Shown piece by piece: positions 57,177 through 64,000 of a stretch of DNA of 64,000 bases. This stretch comes from Danio rerio (taxonomy: Eukaryota > Chordata > Actinopteri > Cypriniformes > Danionidae). Location of the stretch: positions 31,888,001 through 31,952,000 of the forward strand of contig NC_133185.1 in assembly GCF_049306965.1 (NCBI RefSeq), written 5' to 3'. The translations under genes were made by a program, and so were the position numbers. The notes beneath the pieces were generated by a model. The model worked only from the letters and a program-made list of their open reading frames with translations. It did no database searches and was not told the origin of the DNA. Each line of letters begins with the position of its first letter. Positions within the stretch are counted from its first letter, which is position 1.

Positions 57177-58428
57177 CTAATAATAAAATCATGGTGGAAT
57201 GTCCCATAATAACAAAACCACCACAAATAATATGAAGGTTAATATATGAAGGTATCTATCTAATACACCTTATCTTGAGTTATAGTTTGTTTGTTTTTTA
57301 TTTTAATGTAATAATGTGCACCTTCTGTAAAGTTTCTTTGGATTGAGAACTATTGTGAGAAGAGCTTTACAAATAAAATGTAATTAATTGAATTACAAAG
57401 ACGAACAAAAATCTTCAGAAAAGTTTCAAAGTCATTTTTCATTTATCATTCATTCATTCATTCATTTTCCTTCAGCTTAGTCCCTTATATATCAGGGGTC
57501 GCCACAGCAGAATGAACCGCCAACTATTCCGACCCTTCTAGCTGCAACCCAGTACTGGGAAACACCCATACACCCTCGCATTCACACACTAAGGCCAATT
57601 TTGATTACCCAATTCACTTATGGTGCATGTCTTTGGACTGTCGGTGAAACCGGAAGACCCGGAAGGAAACCCACGTGAACACAGGAAGAACATGCAAACT
57701 CCACACAGAAATGCCAACTGTCCCAGCAGGGACTCAAACCAGCGCCCATCTTGCTGCGAGGTGACAGTTTTTCATTTAGTCTTTGCTATAATGCCTGGGA
57801 AAGTTCCATTTGAGAGATCAGGGCTGCTTAGATTTCAGCCGTTACCGGAGAAAGTGCTATTTCTGAAACCTGCTGCTGGCAGAGAGACTATTTGCATTTA
57901 CAGCCTGCCTGCCTGTTGTACCTGCAGATCAACATGAAAGTCTTATTTGTTTTATTTTGGCTAGAATAAAAACTGTTTAATAAAAAAAAAAAAAAAACAT
58001 TTTAAGGTCAATATTATTAGCCCCTTTAAGCTATATATTTTTTCAATAGTCTACAGAACAAACCATCTTTACACAAAACCTTGCCTAATCACCCTATCCA
58101 GCCTAGCTAACCTAATTTACCTAGTTAAGCCTTTAAATGTTACTTTAAGCTGTATAGAAGTGTCTTGAAAAATATCGAGTCAAATATTATTTACTGTCAA
58201 TTTATTGTAATTGGGGAAAATAAACAGGGGTTAGTAATTCAAGGGGTAATAATTCTAAATAATTCACTGTATGTGTATATATATATATTTATATCGAATG
58301 CACCTAGTAAGTAGAGCGCGCGGGCACCTTTTCTTCTCCCCTGAACTTGTAAATATGATTGACAGAATACTAGAAATGCAGAATTAAGATCGTCTAGGGG
58401 GTTGAATCGAGATCGCGATCTTTTAACG

Positions 58429-58477
<49 letters not shown>

Positions 58478-61400
58478 ATAATCGTTAAAAGATCGCGATT
58501 ATAGTTCTATAGTAAATTATAGTTCTAATAAATGAAAAAGAAGATCATAAAAACTTAAATAAATCATTATTTTCATTTATATATTTTTAAAAACATAGGA
58601 ACTTGATCAATTTTGTCACTGAAAACCTCTGGGGTATGCTGGTTTGACATTATGTGCTAATTTTAAATGGGCCATTTGAAAGGAAATTAGTTGAAGGACC
58701 CCAATCAAGATCATGTGACTGAAGCCCCTTGTGGAGCCCATGCTGTGCACCTGTCAAGTTTTTGTCTCAGAATTTTTGAAATCTCTACAAAAGTGTTTCA
58801 AATATATATTTTTCATAATTTCATATAAAAGAAATAGCACTGAATTATGATATAAGTGTCCAACAATGAGGATAAATCACTCTCCCATTATTTGGATATT
58901 ATTAAGAATAGTTTTTCTTCATTTTTGCTGTCACATCATAGAGCGTACAGTTGAAGACTTGATAAAGTTCATGATCTCTTATATTTTATCAAACATCAGA
59001 CTTTATTTAGAGGTTTATACTCTATTTGATCTTTATAAATGGTGTTTAACAAAAAAGAGCATTTGTACTGCATTTGTACTACTCATATATAAATGCTTAG
59101 TGGTTGACCAAATGAGGAGTATTTACCTGTACAGATAGTAGAAAAAGGACAGAAGGTAGAAGCCAAGCTTGCACCAGGACTCTTTTTGGCAGTAATTCAG
59201 GATGTCTGCATTCATCACACTCACTGGATCGTACATAACCTCAGAGCCATCTGCGGGACGGTGGAAAAACCTGACAGTAGGAGAGAGGAAATTGCTACAG
59301 GGAACTTGTTTTTAATTTCAGGAGTTAAGTAGATGAGGGTGAGGAAAAGTTTGTACCTCCAGAGGTGATAGAGGAGCAGCGGGATGTTAAGGCCCAGAGT
59401 CACCCACTCCCCCGCACACATGAACATCAGGCAGAACAGCCCGTGGATGGAATATTCTGGAACAACCAGCTGGAAAACAGAGTTAGGGACAGTTTCAAGT
59501 CTATAGACAATTTCATAAGTGTAACAAGAAGCAATTCAATCATAACTTAATGTTAAAACAGCTATCATAACATTATTTATCATTATGTGGCTCTTTTTGG
59601 ATTCTGGGAAGCTATAGAAATTTAAAAAGTGAAGCAGGAAATCTGTTAGGACCATTGTTTTTGTTTACATGCATCAAAATTGTCTATAGTTTGTCTTATA
59701 GGTCTGTAGTCCTGTAGGCCTGTAGAGTTAAAGGGGTAGTTCACCCTATATGTTTAATTCTGTCATTGATTACTCATCCATTGTTCCCCTGTTGGAGTTT
59801 CTTCTTCTGTTTTATCACAAAGGAACATATACTGAAGAACGCTGAGAGAAACAGCCATGTTTACTAAGGATGTCAATGGCTGCTTTTTCAGCACAAAACT
59901 CTTCAGAATGTCCAGTTTTATCTTAAACAGAAGAATTGAGGTTTCTGTGGGTTTCACCAAGTCAAATTGAAGATTTTTTTTTTTTTCTAAAAATCAGAGA
60001 TACATCAGAAATAATCAATAAGAATACAGATGGGTACTGAAAAGATTAGGGAGAACAAGAAAAAGGGAAAGACATTTGTACAGTGTTATTTTAAAACAAT
60101 ATATACTGTGTTAAAGGTAAAAAAATAAATAAAATGATTAAAAAGGGGGGTGGGGGTTGGCAGATGTCTCATATACTTATTGTGTATAAAATGAGGCTCT
60201 TTACTAAATATATGTTGTATGTTTAAAGTTAGTCATGTATGATTCTAAGAATTGGGTTCCATCTTCAAATATATTCATCTGGAGTCTAAGGCAATAAGTT
60301 GTTTCCATTTCATAAGTTTCTTTAATTGTTTTGATCCATTGTTCATATGTAGGTGGGTCTGATTTGAGCCAGTTAGATGTAATACATTTTAAAAGCAATA
60401 TTTGAAGTAAATAACTCTCCCCCCCCCCCTGAGCTATGCTCTCAGGTACCATATCTAGGACTGCCCCGGTTGGATCAAAGGGAATATCAATACAAAATGT
60501 ATTTCCAAGTCCCTTATAGATATCATCCCTGAACTGCTGCAGTTTGGGCAATACCAAAAGATATGAGAAAGGGTCCCTAAATGATCAACACATTCTCTCC
60601 AGCATCTGTTAGATGAGCCTATTCTTATCTTTGCTACAATTTGTGGAGTACGGAAATATCTTGTAATGTTTTTCCACTTAAATTTTCTCCATACATTTGA
60701 GTTTGTTACTGTATGGGCTTCTAAGTGTATATCTGTCCAGTTTTTTTTTTTGTGTGTGTAATTTCAGCCTCCCACCGTTCTTTATATGCAAAAGTTTTAT
60801 ATGGATAATATGATAACAGACTGTTATGAGGTTTAGAAATAACTTGCTTGCCAGTAGTTCCCATCAATATTTTCATCATTAACTTTTCTGTTTCGTTTGG
60901 ATTGACAATATTCTCCCATTCTTTATGTTTTGTAAAATAATCTCTTATTTGTAAATATCTGAAGAAATCAGTTCTTGGTAATAGAAATTCTTCTACTAAT
61001 TGTTTGAATGATTTTAAATAGCTTTTGTTGATAAGCTGATAAATTGAAGACTTTTTAAGACCATGAAGGATGACATTTCAGACTCATATAGGGCTAAACA
61101 CTAAGGATTTTTAATCACCCAGCACAAATTTTTTTTAAATTAATTTACTTGCCCCATCAAAAAACTAATAAGCCACATATTTGAAACAATGTGTCAAAAC
61201 AAGTAGACCCTTGGTGTATTCGTACATTTTTTTTAACATAACAAAACTCTTTAAAAAAAAAAATGTATGCACAACAGACTGGTATAATATTAGTTATGAA
61301 TATAGTTTTGCTAAAAGTTTAATTGAGATGTATTGTTGGTGATTGGATGTGTGTTGGATTGATTGGGTAGCTTTACATAAACTGAAAAATTAAGACCTGT

Positions 61401-62752
61401 TTAAAATGATTTAACATCTACAGACAATATTTCAGTCAATTTAGGACTTTTTAAGACACCGCTGACATCCTGAAAATGAAATTTATAATAGTTTACAACC
61501 ACTTGAGTGTGAGTAAATAGTAAAAAAAATACAATTTTTGTGTGAACTAACCCCATGTCTAATAAAATTCAGTGCAATGCTGCTTAAAATGCCATACTAA
61601 ATTATACCTGCACTTATTTATTATCTAATTTTACCCCTCAAAATAAACAACAACAATTTAGCATTTTAATTTCCCAGTAGGCAACGCAGTGGCGCAGTAG
61701 GTAGTGCTGTCGCCTCACAGCAAGAAGGTCGCTGGTTCGATCCTCGGCTCAGTTGGTGTTTCTGTGTGGAGTTTGCATGTTCTCCCTGCGTTCGCGTGGG
61801 TTTCCTCCGGGTGCTCCGGTTTCCCTCACAGTCCAAAGACATGCGGTACAGGTGAATTGGTTAGGCTAAATTGTCCGTAGTGTATGAGTGTGTGTGTGGA
61901 AAATTAAAGAATGAATTTAGCATTTTAAACGGACAAGGAATAGATGTAGAAAGGCAAAGTGGAAAGTTCAAGTGGATGTAGCATGGCACTTGCAATGTTA
62001 AGATCAACAAGCAATTTCCAGCTAAATTAACATATGCATGACCTGAAAAAAAACATGATGCACATACAATTACTCTGGATAAAAGCATCTGCCAAATGCA
62101 TAAATGAAAACGCCATTACAACCTAGCTGAGTGACTGATGTTATGAAATACATCTTTGTTTTTTTTTATTCTGTCCAGTTGGACATACAATTAGCAGGAC
62201 ATATTTACCTATAGACATCACAAAGGTAACAGAATCTGGTAAATCCAATTTGCAGCACATTAGTGTGTTAATCTAAAATGAGTGTGTTGATCTAATCAAA
62301 ATGACTCAAATTGACCCAGAATGTAATGCAATGTTATTAAATCTTGCCAAATTGTAATATTAGCGCATGCCTAACACATTTAAAAACAGCTGATATAAGG
62401 TCCTCTCCATCTTACTTTCTCAAGTTTCACTCACCCTTCGGAGGAGGTTGCAGATTCTCTCAATGTTCAATATTCTTTCCCTCTGAGAAAAACACAGAAG
62501 AATGCAATAAGATTTCTAACAGCATGCTTCAAGTGTTTTGTAAGGGTGTACAGGAATGCATGTTGTGTGTGTGTGTTCACATGTGTGCATGCACACTGGA
62601 GAGTCATTCTGAAACCCGCTGTTCACAGTCGGAAGAGAAGCTCAAGCCTTTTAAAAGGAATCGTGATCTAAGAAAAGCCTTACCGCTCTGGTGGGGTTGC
62701 TCTGATCGATGGGGTTTTTGAAGTCTGTGCGCAGCTCATCAAACGCAATAAT
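54183..62752 (-). CDS. cnih2: cnih2, cornichon AMPA-receptor auxiliary protein (first exon outside window)
   Basis: Five coding exons from high to low coordinate: 62752-62684, 62482-62435, 59469-59357, 59270-59127 and 54210-54183. All have AG/GT borders and join in frame to 133 residues plus TAA. They read [75 protein letters not shown] and [20 protein letters not shown], ending MVYALVSF. The match to CNIH2 is better than to CNIH3 (which has HCPADSSELAYD). Missing is only the 27-residue first exon, giving the expected 160. CNIH2 helps export AMPA receptors from the ER and slows their gating at synapses. The last exon codes eight residues plus a split Ser and lies 4.9 kb from its neighbour. 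The WRFFHRP site has Phe where human has Tyr. Confidence 0.95.
54478..54600. repeat. Second copy of the TTTCGAGAG..ATCACATGCT repeat
   Basis: Shares TTTCGAGAGTATCACATGCT, AATCAGAAGATTCCTAAGTC and CTATAAATCAGACGCC with 33055-33190. Confidence 0.6.
54727..55236 (+). mobile_element. Tc1-like non-autonomous element, complete
   Basis: TA then CAGTTGAATTTAAAATTATT at the left, TTCACTGACTTCAACTA at the right, and the same core as at 474-1009 and 30659-31100 (GACAGTAAATAATATTTGAC, TAACTAGGCAGGTTAGGG). It sits in the last cnih2 intron. Confidence 0.85.
56105..56285 (+). mobile_element. Diverged SINE head (DANA-related)
   Basis: GAGTGGCACTGTTGCCTTAC, GCAAGAATGTCACTGGTTC, GTGCTTGCGTGGGTTTTCCC and ATTTCCTCCCACCATCCAAA follow the tRNA-derived SINE order with many changes; no tail. 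Confidence 0.65.
57111..57179. repeat. (AAT)n microsatellite
   Basis: About 68 bases of TAA/AAT units. Confidence 0.95.
57447..57765 (-). mobile_element. DANA-type SINE, near full length, minus orientation
   Basis: CATTCATTCATTCATTTTCC at the low end is the inverted tail; GGGGTCGCCACAGCAGAATG and GCAAACTCCACACAGAAATG follow, and GCGCCCATCTTGCTGCGAGG is the inverted head. Confidence 0.88.
57939..58271. mobile_element. Tc1-like non-autonomous element, truncated
   Basis: AAGTCTTATTTGTTTTATTT, TATTATTAGCCCCTTTAAGC, TTTACTGTCA and GGGGTAATAATTCTAAATAA represent the inner and right parts of the family seen at 54.7 kb. The left third is missing. Confidence 0.75.
58412..58499. repeat. Palindrome: 19-bp arms around an (AT)n core
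   Basis: ATCGCGATCTTTTAACGAT (58412-58430) and its exact reverse complement ATCGTTAAAAGATCGCGAT (58481-58499) flank 50 bases of almost pure AT, which themselves pair. It lies in the last cnih2 intron. Confidence 0.95.
59728..59972. mobile_element. MITE half with AAGGGGTAGTTCACCC
   Basis: TTAAAGGGGTAGTTCACCC and GTTTCTTCTTCTGTTTTATC are one arm of the cyprinid GGATAGTTCA family also seen at 5669; the right arm is not clear. Confidence 0.55.
59973..61060 (-). mobile_element. L1/Tx1-like LINE, 5'-truncated, in a cnih2 intron
   Basis: The minus strand encodes the ORF2 C-terminus. From 61.0 kb downward it reads [53 protein letters not shown] and [20 protein letters not shown]. This is the region after the reverse transcriptase, with the CWRC..H..WYC block typical of L1-clade fish LINEs. 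Several frame changes and stops break it. The low-coordinate end has a T-run (59973-59986), fitting a poly(A) tail on the minus strand. The open frame 60204-60557 is part of it, not a host gene. Confidence 0.85.
61680..61915 (+). mobile_element. DANA-type SINE, 5' half joined to a short tail
   Basis: The head GCAACGCAGTGGCGCAGTAG, GGTCGCTGGTTCGATCCTCG and CAGTCCAAAGACATGCGGTA are near consensus; the 3' third is deleted and only a short AATGAATT tail remains. Confidence 0.9.
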
Positions 62753-63142
62753 CTTGAGGAAAAACAAACAGAATTTGTGTTACACGATCATTCCAACAAA
62801 ACCAATGCACATTTAGCTGGCTTAAGAGGATAAGTGAACCATCTGTGATTTTGTTAAACTTTTCATCACGGCTAAGTCATGTTCTTCCTCCCTGCTTTTC
62901 CCCTTCCAGTTGCTTGTTAATGGACTTTAAAATGGATATTTACATGATATTCCACCATCTTATATGAAATTCTGTTCAGATGTGAGCAAACATGAACCTG
63001 CCAAATAATGATAAATCATCACTTCAAAGGAAGAAGATTAGAGAAAATTGTCCACTAAGTGACGAAAAATAAGTCTTCGATTGACTGTTCTCTAGAATAA
63101 AGTGCGCAAGATGAGCCATTAAAACTCAAATAGCATCGATCA

Positions 63143-63424
63143 TTCATTTATTCATTCATTTTCTTTTCGACTTAGTCCCTTTATTAATCAGGGGTTGCCA
63201 CAACGAAATGAACCGCCAAATTATCCAGCATATGTTTTACGCAGCGGATACCCTTCCAGGTGCAACCCATTACTGGGAAACACACACACATACACTACGG
63301 ATATTTTAGCTTACCCAATTCACCTATAAAGCATGTGTACTTATGGAGGAAACCAGAACAGGAGGGAACCAGCGATCTTCTTGCTGTGAGGCGACAGCGC
63401 TACCCACTGCGCCACCGCACCATC
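63143..63424 (-). mobile_element. DANA-type SINE, minus orientation
   Basis: CATTCATTTATTCATTCATT (inverted tail), GGGGTTGCCACAACGAAATG, TATCCAGCATATGTTTTACG and GCTACCCACTGCGCCACCGC (inverted head) in order, with a gap in the middle. Confidence 0.9.
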
Positions 63425-63821
63425 CTCAAATATCATCATTACAGTCAAATAAGAAAAAATAGCTGCACACTTCATAACAACTTTGTTTATTTTTATATTA
63501 AAACTATTTATAAAATAAATAAAACATGTAATTATTCAGTTAGTTTATTTTCTCAAAAGTTGTAGTTTTCTATTTTAAAAAATTGTATAAACATAGGCCT
63601 GTTTAATAAAAATAACAAAAGAAAAACACAAAAATTGAATGAAACTTCAACTGAAATTTAAAATTAAGAAACTTTTAATGAACTAATAATGAAAACTACA
63701 ACATTTTTTTTGCAATCTTAAAATAAAATTGAAATGATTTGCAATCATTAAAGACAATACAGCTAACACCACATCAACACATAAAAAAAAGTTGTTGTTA
63801 AAGTTGTTGAGTTGTTTTAAC

Positions 63822-63900
63822 CAAAGGTTGCTGGTTCGATTCCTGGCTGGGTCAGTTGGCATTTCTGTGTGGAGTTTCCATGTTTTCCTCATGAATAAAG
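63822..63900 (+). mobile_element. DANA SINE internal fragment
   Basis: GGTTGCTGGTTCGATTCCTG, GTCAGTTGGCATTTCTGTG and GAATAAAGAGG come from DANA with the middle deleted. Confidence 0.75.
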
Positions 63901-63904
63901 AGGT

Positions 63905-64000
63905 TTACACTAACGGCCACTTTATTAGGTACACCTCTCTAACTACTTGTTAACACAAATTTCTAATCAGCCAATCACAGCAGCTCAATGCATTTAGGCA
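63905..64000 (+). mobile_element. Start of a GGCCACTTTATTAGGTACAC element, cut by the window edge
   Basis: GGCCACTTTATTAGGTACAC and GCCAATCACAGCAGCTCAAT are the opening of a common fish DNA element; it continues beyond the window. Confidence 0.6.

Noticed and set aside
60204-60557. 117-aa minus-strand ORF as a host gene
   Set aside because: It is the C-terminal part of a LINE ORF2 ([16 protein letters not shown]), within a decayed L1-like copy.
54183-62752. cnih3 instead of cnih2
   Set aside because: [12 protein letters not shown] and the ending VSF match CNIH2; CNIH3 has HCPADSSELAYD and VSS.

Overview
The window looks like zebrafish (Danio rerio) or a very close cyprinid. The exons are intron-split vertebrate genes with GT/AG borders, and the space between them is packed with zebrafish-type repeats: DANA-type tRNA-derived SINEs, Tc1/mariner-, hAT- and piggyBac-like non-autonomous DNA transposons, LINE tails, and long (TA)n and (CA)n tracts. 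I saw no retroviral or other capsid-bearing element, no CRISPR array and no true tRNA or rRNA gene.

The left third is gene-dense. In order it holds the last four coding exons of vps51 (+, open to the left edge), tm7sf2 (+, complete, 421 aa), znhit2 (-, 522 aa in one coding exon), mrpl49 (-, 169 aa, four exons) and fau (+, 133 aa). mrpl49 and fau are head to head across a short shared promoter. This matches the human 11q13 block VPS51-TM7SF2-ZNHIT2-FAU-MRPL49, except that the fau/mrpl49 pair is flipped as a unit.

From about 20.5 to 28.0 kb lie two tandem minus-strand copies of dmac1 (complex I assembly factor, formerly tmem261), of 82 and 87 aa. Between them is a decayed copy of the last fau exon and its 3' UTR, which shows that the duplicated unit was the convergent pair fau-dmac1. 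The left dmac1 copy has a 5.2-kb intron swollen by three DNA-transposon-like elements. uqcc3 (-, 78 aa, complex III assembly) follows at 31.9-34.6 kb.

From 34.6 to 54.2 kb I find no gene. The stretch holds mobile-element relics plus a few unique, AT-rich or motif-rich segments that could be conserved regulatory DNA. The right end carries cnih2 (-), an AMPA-receptor auxiliary cornichon. Five coding exons for residues 28-160 are present and the first exon lies beyond the right edge. Its last exon is a 28-base coding piece at the end of a 4.9-kb intron.

Four of the genes serve mitochondria (mrpl49, two dmac1, uqcc3), one makes a ribosomal protein (fau), one makes sterols (tm7sf2), one is an endosome/Golgi tether (vps51), one is an R2TP-associated factor (znhit2) and one is synaptic (cnih2). 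They are neighbours by ancestry, not an operon-like system. I found no new multi-gene system. The best leads are the fau-dmac1 duplication, an acidic orphan exon-like ORF in the dmac1 intron, inverted hAT copies around the znhit2 promoter, a 19-bp-arm palindrome in cnih2, and a piggyBac-like element with TTAA ends.
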